Source of the DNA: an uncultured Oscillospiraceae bacterium
GTDB taxonomy: Bacteria; Bacillota; Clostridia; Oscillospirales; Oscillospiraceae
Assembly: GCA_934589065.1 (NCBI GenBank)
Contig: CAKTNN010000020.1
Span: forward strand, 1 to 37,365
DNA: 37,365 bases
Direction of reading: 5' to 3'
A program made the position numbers and the translations under genes. How positions within the stretch are numbered: the stretch's first letter is position 1; each line of letters opens with the position of its first letter. Below, piece after piece: positions 1-7,290 of this stretch. The notes below the pieces were generated by a model. It worked only from the letters and a program-made list of their open reading frames with translations, had not been told where the DNA came from and did no database searches.

Positions 1-178
1 ATCGCTGTTCCGTAGCGCTGTGTGCTGTTCTCGTTCCTATTTTAACTTTTTCGCTTGGTGCTAACTTAGTGACATTGGGTTCGCAATGACATTTTCTTTT
101 CGTCGTTTTGAACCATATCGGTTCTTTTTTTGCAACAGTCTTTCTTTTTAGGGGCATTTTTCAGCCCCTTGGGTTTCT
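1..178. repeat. Intergenic, right half of a dispersed palindromic repeat
   Basis: No gene is visible. Positions 72-138 carry a GTTCGCAATGAC block followed by a tail ending in TTGCAACAG, matching the right part of the element at 29688-29806. A short inverted repeat AGGGGC/GCCCCT (150-155 and 164-169) lies just after the stop of the minus-strand permease. It could help 3'-end formation but has no clear U tract on the minus strand. Confidence 0.45.
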
Positions 179-949
179 TTACGCCAGATTCAGTTTCTTA
201 TCGGTAAGCCAGTAGATGAGGAAATATCCGCCGACGATCACCACCAGGCTTACCACATTCGTAGCTGCAAGGACGGGTTCCATCCTCATAACCTTTGTAA
301 CCATCACCAGGAGTCTGACAAACTCCAGGCCGTAATACACCAGCACTGCCATAAGAACGGGGTGCTTCCTGGCAGCCATACCGCCCACGGTAACCGCCAG
401 CATCAGTTCCATCAGCTCCGACAACCCCATGAGCACCGTAAACGCGATGGCCTGCCCAAGAACACCGGCATTCTCCCCCAGGCTTCTAAACACACAGGCG
501 GCAGTCTCCCGGAACGCATTCCAGGTATCCGGCCCCACTTCCTGCCAGGGCAGCGCCAGAGCAAAAATTCCAAAAGCCTCCATCACCGCCACTGCGGCGG
601 CGACCAGCACCAGCAGCATTTCGGCAGCACTCATCAAAATAGAAGAGAGCATCAGGCTGTGGTTGCTCACCGGCAGGGTGTAGGTAAGGTATCCTTCCTC
701 CGTAAACCGGCTGCGGTAAAACCGGCACAGCACATATACAATGCTGGCGGCGCAGGACAGGGCCACAGCAATGACGCAGGCCATAACCAGCAGCACCGCA
801 AGGGTAGCTGCCACGTCGGAATCTCCCAATTTGGTCATAGCCAGGGCCGTGGTGCCAATAATGACGCCGGAAATCAAAATCACGGCGCACAGCAAACCGA
901 TCACCTTCCGGCTGCCGCGCCACTCCTGTTTTAGCAATTTGGCAAACAT
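179..949 (-). CDS. ABC-2 type transporter permease (YtrC/D-like)
   Basis: A 256-residue integral membrane protein with about six hydrophobic segments (near residues 17-37, 50-74, 100-125, 160-185, 190-212 and 225-248). It would be the membrane half of a small ABC transporter whose ATPase is encoded just upstream. The start ATG at 949 lies 19 nt inside the ATPase gene, so the two are translationally coupled. It is last in a GntR-ATPase-permease operon, the plan of the Bacillus ytr system, which responds to cell-envelope stress. The substrate cannot be read from sequence. No extracytoplasmic binding protein is present, which fits an exporter or a stress-sensing pump rather than an importer. Confidence 0.8.
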   Translation of the reverse strand: MFAKLLKQEWRGSRKVIGLLCAVILISGVIIGTTALAMTKLGDSDVAATLAVLLVMACVIAVALSCAASIVYVLCRFYRSRFTEEGYLTYTLPVSNHSLMLSSILMSAAEMLLVLVAAAVAVMEAFGIFALALPWQEVGPDTWNAFRETAACVFRSLGENAGVLGQAIAFTVLMGLSELMELMLAVTVGGMAARKHPVLMAVLVYYGLEFVRLLVMVTKVMRMEPVLAATNVVSLVVIVGGYFLIYWLTDKKLNLA

Positions 950-1644
950 CTAAAAACCTCCCGAAACAGTTCATCCAAAGATTTTCCGCTTTCTTCTCTC
1001 ACTTCGTCCGCCACGCCCTGGCGGATGACCTTCCCCTGGTAGAGAAACAGGTATTCATCCAGCACCCGCTCCACATCCGCAATCAGGTGGGTGGAAATCA
1101 GCACCGTAGCACTGGGGTCATAATTGGTAATGATGGTATTGAGGATGTAGTCCCTGGCAGCGGGGTCTACGCCGCCGATGGGCTCATCCAGCAGGTATAG
1201 CCGCGCCCTGCGGGACATCACCATCACCAACTGCACCTTCTCCTGGTTGCCCTTGGAAAGGGTCTTGAGCTTGGCAGACGTGTCAATTCCCAGGGAAGCA
1301 AGCATTTGCTCTGCCCGGGCACGGTCAAAATCCCCATAAAAATCCTGGAAGGTATCCAAAATCTCTCCAATGCGCTGCTGCCTGTTAAGGTAGGTTTTGT
1401 CTGGCAGATAGGATACCAGTGCCTTGCTCTCCGGGCCGATGGGCTTGCCGCAGACGGTGATTTCTCCCGATGTGGGGGTGAGCAGTCCCGCCGCCAGCTT
1501 GATAAAGGTTGTCTTGCCGCTGCCGTTGGGGCCCAGCAGGCCCACGATTTTTCCCTGGGGCAGCTCCAGATCCAGATTGTCCAAGGCCAGGGTCTTCTGA
1601 TACCGTTTGGTCAGCCCTGTGGCCTTTAATACACAGTTTTCCAT
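931..1644 (-). CDS. ABC transporter ATP-binding protein (YtrB-like)
   Basis: A 237-residue nucleotide-binding domain. The Walker A motif GPNGSGKTT lies near residues 39-47, a variant signature LSKGNQEKV near 135, and Walker B LYLLDEPIGGVD near 155-166, followed by the switch histidine in STH. The degenerate signature (LSKGNQ rather than LSGGQ) is typical of the YtrB/EcsA-like class of ABC-2 exporters. The ATG at 1644 directly abuts the stop of the GntR gene (1645), and the C-terminus overlaps the permease gene by 19 nt, so three genes form one operon. It should energise the 179-949 permease in the cytoplasmic membrane. Confidence 0.9.
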   Translation of the reverse strand: MENCVLKATGLTKRYQKTLALDNLDLELPQGKIVGLLGPNGSGKTTFIKLAAGLLTPTSGEITVCGKPIGPESKALVSYLPDKTYLNRQQRIGEILDTFQDFYGDFDRARAEQMLASLGIDTSAKLKTLSKGNQEKVQLVMVMSRRARLYLLDEPIGGVDPAARDYILNTIITNYDPSATVLISTHLIADVERVLDEYLFLYQGKVIRQGVADEVREESGKSLDELFREVFRCLPNC

Positions 1645-2016
1645 TTACGTTTCCTCCTTTTCTTCCAATGAAAGCAGCCATTGCGCCCCCTGGGCGGGGG
1701 TGAGTCCAAACACCCGGAATTTTTCCGCGCACTCCCGGGCCAGCTCCCTTAGGGTCTGCTCCCGCATTGCCTCCAGCACAGCCTGATCCTGGCTTACGGT
1801 GCGCCCTGTGGTACCACCGCCCACCAGGAGTCCCTCCCGCTCCAGCTCCGTAAGGGCCCGCTGGACGGTATTGGGATTCACCTGGGCCTGAGCCGCCAAA
1901 TCCCGCACGGATGGGATTTTCTGTCCCGGAGAAAGCTCCCCGGTGAGGATCGCCCCCCGGATCAGCGCCATGATCTGCTGATACACCGGTCGATCCCCTG
2001 AAAATTTCCAGTCCAT
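1645..2016 (-). CDS. GntR-family regulator, YtrA subfamily
   Basis: A 123-residue protein with an N-terminal winged helix (residues 8-75; the PSVRDLA and NPNTVQRAL blocks mark the recognition region) and a short helical tail. The tail is too small for a FadR/HutC effector domain, which is the mark of the YtrA subfamily. Such proteins repress their own operon, usually one holding an ABC transporter, as here. Its gene comes first, behind a consensus promoter with a palindrome at the -10 region (2044-2055). The start is ATG at 2016, with AGGAGG about 7 nt upstream. The inducer is unknown; cell-wall-active compounds are typical for the family. Confidence 0.9.
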   Translation of the reverse strand: MDWKFSGDRPVYQQIMALIRGAILTGELSPGQKIPSVRDLAAQAQVNPNTVQRALTELEREGLLVGGGTTGRTVSQDQAVLEAMREQTLRELARECAEKFRVFGLTPAQGAQWLLSLEEKEET

Positions 2017-2043
2017 AATTGCCTCCTTGTATCGCTGTATTAG

Positions 2044-2055
2044 TGTATTAATACA
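2044..2055. promoter_or_regulatory. YtrA-type operator TGTATTAATACA
   Basis: A perfect 12-bp palindrome overlapping the -10 box of the GntR-ABC operon, with an extra half-site (TGTATTAG) directly beside it at 2036-2043. Position and symmetry fit autorepression by the GntR protein at 1645-2016. A near-identical site lies at the promoter of the second GntR-ABC operon (29595-29608). Confidence 0.6.
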
Positions 2056-2081
2056 ATAGCACTATGGGCAGGGTTTGTCAA
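2053..2081 (-). promoter_or_regulatory. Sigma-A promoter of the first ytr-like operon
   Basis: On the minus strand, TTGACA (2081-2076) is followed after exactly 17 nt by TATTGT (2058-2053). It lies about 37 nt upstream of the GntR start codon. The -35 is a perfect consensus and the -10 overlaps the operator palindrome. Confidence 0.75.
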
Positions 2082-2116
2082 TAGGGAAAAAGATATTTTT
2101 TATATTTCAAAAAGAA

Positions 2117-2521
2117 AAGGCTCCCTTTGTACAAGGGAGCCTTGGCAGCCGACAGGCTGGCTGAGGGGTTGCAAGTCCCTCTCCTGATGGAGAGGGGCGG
2201 TGCGCGCTGGTTCGCAATGACGAAGGGGGAGGACGTCTGCGCACTGAGAAAGCACTGACAAAGTGCGCGCAGCGCCTTGCCCTCCCTACAGGGAGGGTGG
2301 CATGCGCAAAGCGCATGACGGGTGAGTCTCTGCGTGCTGCCGGTATTCTCCAACCTCGGTTGAACGGTATACCCTGTCAAAGGCCAGTAGAGGGCGATTG
2401 AGGCACATTGCCCCGCGCGTATCCCATAACCGAAACGTTGCGGGCCAATGTGGGCATTGGCCCCTACTTGCAATCCCACAGTCAGCCTGGCGGCTGACAG
2501 CTCCCTTTACACAAGGGAGCC
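2117..2521. mobile_element. MITE-like element with long imperfect terminal inverted repeats
   Basis: The ends are inverted copies of about 56-58 bp (2119-2176 and 2466-2521). Each begins with GGCTCCCTT, itself part of a hairpin (GGCTCCC/GGGAGCC), continues through a GCAGCCGACAGGCTG-like block and ends with TTGCAAGT. No transposase is encoded; open frames here are low-complexity. The interior holds another hairpin (CCCTCC/GGGAGGG near 2280-2298) and one copy of the unit that is tandemly repeated at 2592-2739. Similar short elements are common in Oscillospirales genomes (my recollection, not checked). Confidence 0.55.
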
Positions 2522-2559
2522 ATTACAGTACCATCTAACCAAAGTTATACCACGTCCAA

Positions 2560-2600
2560 GATTGCCACACCAGTGACATCGGTCACTGGTTCGCAATGAC
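2560..2600. repeat. Dispersed palindromic repeat (CACCAGT...ACTGGT type)
   Basis: An imperfect palindrome from GATTGCCACACCAGTG to CACTGGTTCGCAATGAC around a short loop. Related copies occur at 15838-15874, 26304-26483, 29723-29763 and near 72-95. Its right arm is where the 37-bp tandem array starts. Confidence 0.7.
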
Positions 2601-2748
2601 GAAGGGGGAGGACGTCTGCGGACTGGGGCGCAATGACGAAGGGGGAGGACGTCTGCGGGCCGGGGCGCAATGACGAAGGGGGAGGACGTCTGCGGGCCGG
2701 GGCGCAATGACGAAGGGGGAGGACGTCTGCGGGCCGGGGCGCAGTGAC
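2592..2748. repeat. 37-bp tandem repeat, four copies plus a partial fifth
   Basis: Units begin with CGCAATGACGAAGGGGGAGG at 2592, 2629, 2666 and 2703, an exact 37-bp period, and a diverging partial copy begins at 2740. The last three copies are almost identical and the first differs by one or two bases. There are no unique spacers, so this is not CRISPR. A single dispersed copy of the unit core lies at about 2212-2241. Confidence 0.9.
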
Positions 2749-2822
2749 CGCATGCTTGAGGGGATTGCACCCAAGGGCATTCCCTGCGGTCAGCGCACCG
2801 GGAAAGCACGCGCTTGTTCCAA

Positions 2823-3800
2823 TCAATACTCCCGGCTTTCAATAAGAGCATCCGTCAGGTTGGCCCGGACGAACATCCGCTCTTCAATATACTTGTGCTT
2901 GGGCGGGTTTTTCCCCTCTTCCATGGTTCGCACAATTTCCTCCGCCAGGGGGCCCAGCAGGGGGTTGCACTCCACCACCAGGGAGATTTTTCCGTCCATA
3001 CACAGCCGCAGGGCGTTGGCGGTGGCATCGAAGCAAATCACATCCACGTCCGTCCCCAGCCGGTAGCCGTGCTGCTGCAGGGCCTCTATGGCGCCAAAGG
3101 CCTCGTTATCGTTTTCGCAATACACCACATCGATTTTTCGATCTCCGGGCTGCTCCCGCAGGAAATTGCTCAATGCCTCGTAGGTCTTGGCCTGGGTAAA
3201 ATCCCCGTCCAGTTGAGCAAGCAGCTCCCAGGAGGCGTGGGCGCTTACCGCCTCCTCCAGGGCGCGGGTGCGCCCGATCTGGGCCGTGGAGCCCATAGTC
3301 CCCTGAATATGAACGATCTCAATGGGATCGGTGCGACCGGAATACCGGTTTTCCATCCATTTTACCGCATTGCACCCTTCCCCGTAAAAATCCGACCCCA
3401 CATGGGCGGCATACAGGTTTTCATCCTGCACATCCGCCATACGGTCCACCAGGATCACGGGAATGCCCGCATCCCTGGCCTCCTCCAAAACGGAATCCCA
3501 ACCCGTTTCGCACAGGGGCATCAGCACGATGTAATCCACCTGCTGCTGGATGAATTTTCTCACGGCGGTTATCTGGTTTTCCTGCTTCTGCCGGGCATCG
3601 GAAAACAGCAGCCGATAGCCGTTTTCCTCGGAAAAGGCTGCTTTCATGGATTCGGAGTTGGCAACGCGCCAGTCGGACTCCGCCCCCACCTGGCTTATCC
3701 CCACCACCGTCAGCTCCGGCTCCGTGGTTTCCTGGGTTTCTTCTGCACAGCCGCACAGCAGCATTGCCGCCGCCAGGAGCATGGCAATCATCCGCTTCAT
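2823..3800 (-). CDS. Sugar-binding lipoprotein, probable sensor subunit (Peripla_BP_4)
   Basis: A 325-residue lipoprotein: signal peptide residues 1-17, lipidated Cys18 in LLCGC, then a short Thr/Glu-rich linker and the two-lobed type I periplasmic-binding fold. It is clearly paralogous to the importer binding protein at 11103-12140; both share IHIQG.MGS.AQIGR and the early GYR/DWR region. The family includes the galactofuranose-binding protein YtfQ. The gene overlaps the histidine kinase gene by 4 nt (ATGA) and is last in the regulator-kinase-binding-protein operon, away from any permease. The inference is that it presents ligand to the kinase, as XylFII does for LytS in Clostridium, rather than feeding transport. 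Confidence 0.85.
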   Translation of the reverse strand: MKRMIAMLLAAAMLLCGCAEETQETTEPELTVVGISQVGAESDWRVANSESMKAAFSEENGYRLLFSDARQKQENQITAVRKFIQQQVDYIVLMPLCETGWDSVLEEARDAGIPVILVDRMADVQDENLYAAHVGSDFYGEGCNAVKWMENRYSGRTDPIEIVHIQGTMGSTAQIGRTRALEEAVSAHASWELLAQLDGDFTQAKTYEALSNFLREQPGDRKIDVVYCENDNEAFGAIEALQQHGYRLGTDVDVICFDATANALRLCMDGKISLVVECNPLLGPLAEEIVRTMEEGKNPPKHKYIEERMFVRANLTDALIESREY

Positions 3801-5212
3801 AACCGGGCCTCCTTTTCCGTGTAGGGTATCCGGGCGGTGACGGCAGTGCCCTCCCCCTCCCGGCTGACAATGGTCAGGCCATACTGGGGGCCAAACTGGA
3901 GCCGAAGCCGCTGGTTCACCGCCGACAGGCCGAAGCCCACCTTTTTATCCGACTCCATGGATTCCCGAAGCTCCTCCAGCCGCGCCTGGGTCATGCCCAC
4001 GCCGTCATCTTCCACCAGGAGCAGCACAAGGCCCTTTTCCTCCCGGGCAGAAATGCGGATCATACCCTTGGCCCGCTTCAGCTTGATGCCGTGGTAGAGG
4101 GCATTTTCCACCAGGGGCTGCAGGGTCAGCTTGGGAAGCATGGCCTTGGAAAGGCTTGGGGGAATGGTGATCTCGTAGTCCAGAATGTCCTTATACCGGG
4201 CCTGCTGGATTTGCAGATAGCTGCGCACATGGCTCTCTTCCTCCGAAAGGGGAATGATATCCTCCCCCTTGCTCAGGGAATGGCGGAAGAAGCCGGACAA
4301 ATTGGAAACCATCTCCACTGCCTCCTGGGTCTTTTCTCCCTCAATGAGCCAGATAATGGTATCCATGGTATTGTAGAGAAAATGGGGGTTGATCTGAGCC
4401 TGCAGCAGGGCAAGCTCCGTTTTGCGCAGACTCTCCTGCTTCTGGCGGCTCTCCCGAATCTGGTCGTCCAGCCGGGCAACCATCTGCTCCATGCCGATAT
4501 TCAGGGTTTCAATCTCCCGAATTTCCGACCGGATCGGCGGCTTTACCGCCAGATTGCCCTCCGATACCGCCTCCGTCCGGTTGCACATATACACCAGGGG
4601 TGCGGTAATGGAGCGGCTGAGGCGGATGCTGTAGCGCAGTGCAAACACCACCGCCACCACCGTTACAACGGTGATGAGCACCACCTCCGCCGCAATCTGG
4701 GTGCTCACCCGCTGCTGCAGGGTATTCAGCTCCACCGCCTCGCAGTAGAGATAGTTATACATATACTCCTCCACCAGGGCGGTAAGCACATAGATATTGT
4801 TTTCCAATTGGTTCAGCCGGTCGTCATAGTTTTCCGTGGCCTGAATGCGGTAGATCTTCTGCTCCAGATTTTCACACAGGTTCAGTACGCTGGAAATGGC
4901 CTGATGGCTGTCCTTCTTCACGGTGGTATCCAGCAGAGATTTGGCAAGCTCCTGGGCAGCCCGGACATCGGAAATGGGCAGTCCCTCGGAATACTGGCTT
5001 TCAATCACGTAATAATACATCTTCTGGTCGATGTTATTCTTAAACTCCTGGTTAAATTCCGATGCAGTGGTCACATTGTGTAATAACCGGGTGTAGTGGC
5101 TGTTGGAGCTAATCAGCATTGCCAGGGAGGCAATCAGGCTGCATACCATCAAAAAGCTTACCGCCATAACCAGCTTCCGCAGCCGCCCCTGGAGGGAATC
5201 GGTCTTTTTCAT
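3797..5212 (-). CDS. YesM-type sensor histidine kinase
   Basis: A 471-residue membrane kinase. TM1 is about residues 13-35, an extracytoplasmic helical sensor region spans 36-173, TM2 is about 175-195, then HAMP (196-248). The His_kinase block QINPHFLYN carries phospho-acceptor His277. The ATPase domain has LVEN (367-370), DDGVG (402-406) and GFGL (426-429). The absence of a classical DHp domain and the HFLYN motif place it in the LytS/YesM class, whose partners are AraC-type regulators such as the upstream gene. It overlaps both neighbours by 4 nt. The extracytoplasmic domain has no evident small-molecule pocket motif, so it may read ligand through the lipoprotein at 2823-3800. Confidence 0.93.
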   Translation of the reverse strand: MKKTDSLQGRLRKLVMAVSFLMVCSLIASLAMLISSNSHYTRLLHNVTTASEFNQEFKNNIDQKMYYYVIESQYSEGLPISDVRAAQELAKSLLDTTVKKDSHQAISSVLNLCENLEQKIYRIQATENYDDRLNQLENNIYVLTALVEEYMYNYLYCEAVELNTLQQRVSTQIAAEVVLITVVTVVAVVFALRYSIRLSRSITAPLVYMCNRTEAVSEGNLAVKPPIRSEIREIETLNIGMEQMVARLDDQIRESRQKQESLRKTELALLQAQINPHFLYNTMDTIIWLIEGEKTQEAVEMVSNLSGFFRHSLSKGEDIIPLSEEESHVRSYLQIQQARYKDILDYEITIPPSLSKAMLPKLTLQPLVENALYHGIKLKRAKGMIRISAREEKGLVLLLVEDDGVGMTQARLEELRESMESDKKVGFGLSAVNQRLRLQFGPQYGLTIVSREGEGTAVTARIPYTEKEARL

Positions 5213-6828
5213 CGCTTGCTCTTCCCCGCCCGGTAGTCCCTGGGGGTACAGCCCTGGGTCTTTTTAAACAGAAAGCTAAAGTAATGGGGGTCTTTATACC
5301 CCACCGCCAGGGCAATCTCCCCGGAGCGGAGCTCCGAGGTTCGCAGCAGATTCCGGGCCTTCTCCATCCGCTTGGTGGTAAGGTACTCCACAAAGGTAGT
5401 GTGCATCTCCTGGCTGAATACCGCAGAGAGGTAATTGGCGCTGATATTGATCTGCTGGGCCACATGGTTCAGGGAGATATCGGCATTCTGGAAATTGGCA
5501 TCGATATAGGATACCGCCTCCTTTAGAAGGCTCCTATATTGGTTGCCCGCCGCACGGTCCCGCAATTCAATTGCCCGCAGAAGCACATCGGACAAATAGC
5601 GCTTGAGGTCATCCACCGTGACGTTCTGCCCCACCATATCCAGGCAGGTCAGGCTGTCCAGAAATTCCTGGCTGGAAACTTCCAGCTTCTGCACAAATTC
5701 CGTAGCGACAAACCGGACATTCAGCATGAGATACTGGCAGAAGGGGCCGGAGGACAGGGCATCCAGCAAACTTTCGATATACCCCTCCACAAAGCCGCTG
5801 ACCTCCTGGGCCTCGGCATTTTCCAGCACGCCGGTGAGCACCGCCGGATTGAGCTTGCCCACATCCAGCTGGGCAAGGTCATGCCGCTGCCCCGTGCCCG
5901 TCAGGAATCGGACAGTATCCTCCGTGAGAATATGCTGGCATGGAACAATATACCGGTAAGACCACAGCCGGGAGACCTGGCGGAAGCACTCCGGCAGAGC
6001 ACTGAGCCGCCCCTGGGGCTTTCCCGCCGCCACATACCAGCTAAGCTCGCCCCCGTAAGTCTCGTAAACCTTCTGCACCGTGGCAATGCACCGCTGGGTA
6101 TAGCCGTCGATCTTATCCTCGTCTCCTTTTAAAAGCACGGCGTAGGTGGTGAGATTCCACCGAAACAGAATATACTCCGGGTACTTCAGAAAATGGGTCA
6201 CCAGATGGTCCCGGATCTGGGCGCTGGTTTCGGAGTAGCCTGCCAGGGCAGACTGCTCCGGCATGGCGGAAATCAGGCAGATTGTATAGGCCTGCGCCCG
6301 CAGATCCATATCCAGCTTCTCCGCCCGGGCATACATTTCCGGTACGGATAGAAGGCCATTGACCATCTGCTCAAAGAACCGGCGGCAGGCATAGTCCTCG
6401 TAGTCCTGGGATTCCAGGTGGAACTGGGCAATGTAATTCTGCTGCGCCCGCTCCCCTTCGATTTTCTGGCGCACCTCGTCCAGCACCGTAACCAGGCTGC
6501 TCTTGGTAATGGGCTTGAGCAGATACCGCTCCACGCCGATGGAGATCGCCTGCTGGGCATACTCAAAATCATCGTAGCCGGAAAGGATAATGATCTTCAT
6601 CTGGGGAAACTCCTGGAGCACCAGCCGGCTCAGGGACAGGCCATCCACAAAGGGCATACGAATATCAGTGATCAGCACATCCGGCTTTTGCTGCCGGATC
6701 AGGGGCAGGGCCATCTCTCCGTCTGAGGCCTCCCCCACAAACTGATAGCCGCACCGGGCCCAGGGAACCGTGGTTTGCAGGGTTTCCCGGATGATGCGCT
6801 CATCCTCTACCAAAAATACGCGAAGCAT
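5209..6828 (-). CDS. YesN-type response regulator with AraC DNA-binding domain
   Basis: A 539-residue protein using the ATG at 6828. GGAGG lies 5-9 nt upstream of it, and homology begins at MLRVFLVEDE; a longer in-frame ATG at 6894 lacks this support. The receiver domain is residues 1-120 with acidic pocket E8/D9, phospho-acceptor Asp55 (VLITDIRMP) and the conserved Lys near 104. A long middle region (130-420) is typical of YesN proteins. The AraC double HTH is about 435-539 (ISANYLSAVFSQ and the GYKDPHYFSFLFKK block). It is first in the operon and presumably activates the sugar importer operon and perhaps its own, as YesN-type regulators usually act on adjacent transport genes. Confidence 0.93.
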   Translation of the reverse strand: MLRVFLVEDERIIRETLQTTVPWARCGYQFVGEASDGEMALPLIRQQKPDVLITDIRMPFVDGLSLSRLVLQEFPQMKIIILSGYDDFEYAQQAISIGVERYLLKPITKSSLVTVLDEVRQKIEGERAQQNYIAQFHLESQDYEDYACRRFFEQMVNGLLSVPEMYARAEKLDMDLRAQAYTICLISAMPEQSALAGYSETSAQIRDHLVTHFLKYPEYILFRWNLTTYAVLLKGDEDKIDGYTQRCIATVQKVYETYGGELSWYVAAGKPQGRLSALPECFRQVSRLWSYRYIVPCQHILTEDTVRFLTGTGQRHDLAQLDVGKLNPAVLTGVLENAEAQEVSGFVEGYIESLLDALSSGPFCQYLMLNVRFVATEFVQKLEVSSQEFLDSLTCLDMVGQNVTVDDLKRYLSDVLLRAIELRDRAAGNQYRSLLKEAVSYIDANFQNADISLNHVAQQINISANYLSAVFSQEMHTTFVEYLTTKRMEKARNLLRTSELRSGEIALAVGYKDPHYFSFLFKKTQGCTPRDYRAGKSKR

Positions 6829-6862
6829 ACCATTCCTCCGTTTTTCTTTCTTCTGTGGTATT

Positions 6863-6871
6863 ATTATATCA
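6863..6871 (-). promoter_or_regulatory. Extended -10 promoter for the sensor operon
   Basis: On the minus strand TGATATAAT (6871-6863) is a perfect extended -10 about 35 nt upstream of the response-regulator start. No good -35 is visible at 17 nt, which suits an activator-dependent or extended -10 promoter. Confidence 0.5.
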
Positions 6872-6935
6872 AATACATAAGTAGCAATGTTCACAAGCTT
6901 AGGATTGCTTATTTGTTGAATCTGCGCAAGAAAAA

Positions 6936-7069
6936 AGCCCTTCCGGAACCCGATCCAGATTCATACAGCCACAAATCTTGACAATAGTGTGCATATCGAG
7001 TATAATCACCCTAAACATCCCCTTCAAAAAATCATCGGTAGAGGAGTGAAACCGAATGCCGGAAGGGCT
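6936..7069. repeat. 11-bp inverted repeat flanking the HTH promoter
   Basis: AGCCCTTCCGG at 6936-6946 and its exact reverse complement CCGGAAGGGCT at 7059-7069 bracket the promoter and start codon of the small HTH gene. The second arm lies in codons 2-5. It could be a paired operator or chance. Confidence 0.4.
6978..7006 (+). promoter_or_regulatory. Perfect consensus sigma-A promoter of the HTH gene
   Basis: TTGACA at 6978-6983 and TATAAT at 7001-7006 are separated by exactly 17 nt. This is a full 12/12 consensus match, unusual for a native gene. The leader before the start codon is about 43 nt. Confidence 0.85.
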
Positions 7070-7244
7070 GCTATCTCGTTATATGGGAACAAAACAGGCT
7101 TCCGCCCTTTGGGGCTATCCACAGAATACCATTAGCCGCTGGTGTCAGCAGGGAAAAATCCCCGGTGCGGTTCAAACCGCCCCCTGCAGCCCCTGGCTCA
7201 TACCAAAGGATGCCGCCTGTCCCCTGAAGAAAGATTCAAAATAA
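7056..7244 (+). CDS. Small helix-turn-helix protein (excisionase/MerR-like fold)
   Basis: A 62-residue protein behind GAGGAGT (7041-7047) with 8-nt spacing. Residues 8-36 (YMGTKQASALWGYPQNTISR and on to the CQQGKIPGA block) match the HTH_17 pattern: a start helix, a recognition helix with Ser-Arg, and the QGKIPGA wing. The WLIPKDA motif that closes this fold follows near 47-53. The family is found as stand-alone small DNA-binding proteins in Clostridia and as excisionases. No integrase or phage gene is adjacent, so excision is unlikely. It sits between the sensor operon and the importer operon, divergent from the former, and may bind here. Targets are unknown. Confidence 0.7.
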   Translation: MPEGLLSRYMGTKQASALWGYPQNTISRWCQQGKIPGAVQTAPCSPWLIPKDAACPLKKDSK

Positions 7245-7284
7245 GCAAATCCCCCACCGGTCAACGGGTGGGGGATTCGCTTAT
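7241..7284. terminator. Long hairpin terminator between convergent genes
   Basis: An 18-bp stem with one mismatch: 7241-7258 (ATAAGCAAATCCCCCACC) pairs with 7267-7284 across an 8-nt loop. It starts inside the HTH stop codon and ends 7 nt before the importer permease stop, so it can serve both strands. U tracts are weak (TTATT). Confidence 0.7.
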
Positions 7285-7290
7285 TCCGGG

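Noticed and set aside
2592..2748. CRISPR-like periodic repeat
   Set aside because: Units are directly adjacent with no unique spacers and no cas gene is in the window.
2078..2851. Several minus-strand open frames of 65-133 codons over the repeat block
   Set aside because: They are low-complexity translations of tandem and dispersed repeats (recurring RRPPPSSLR), lack ribosome sites and overlap each other in different frames.
7056..7244. Phage or integrative-element excisionase
   Set aside because: The fold fits, but no integrase, att-like repeat or phage gene occurs nearby; described as a stand-alone HTH protein.
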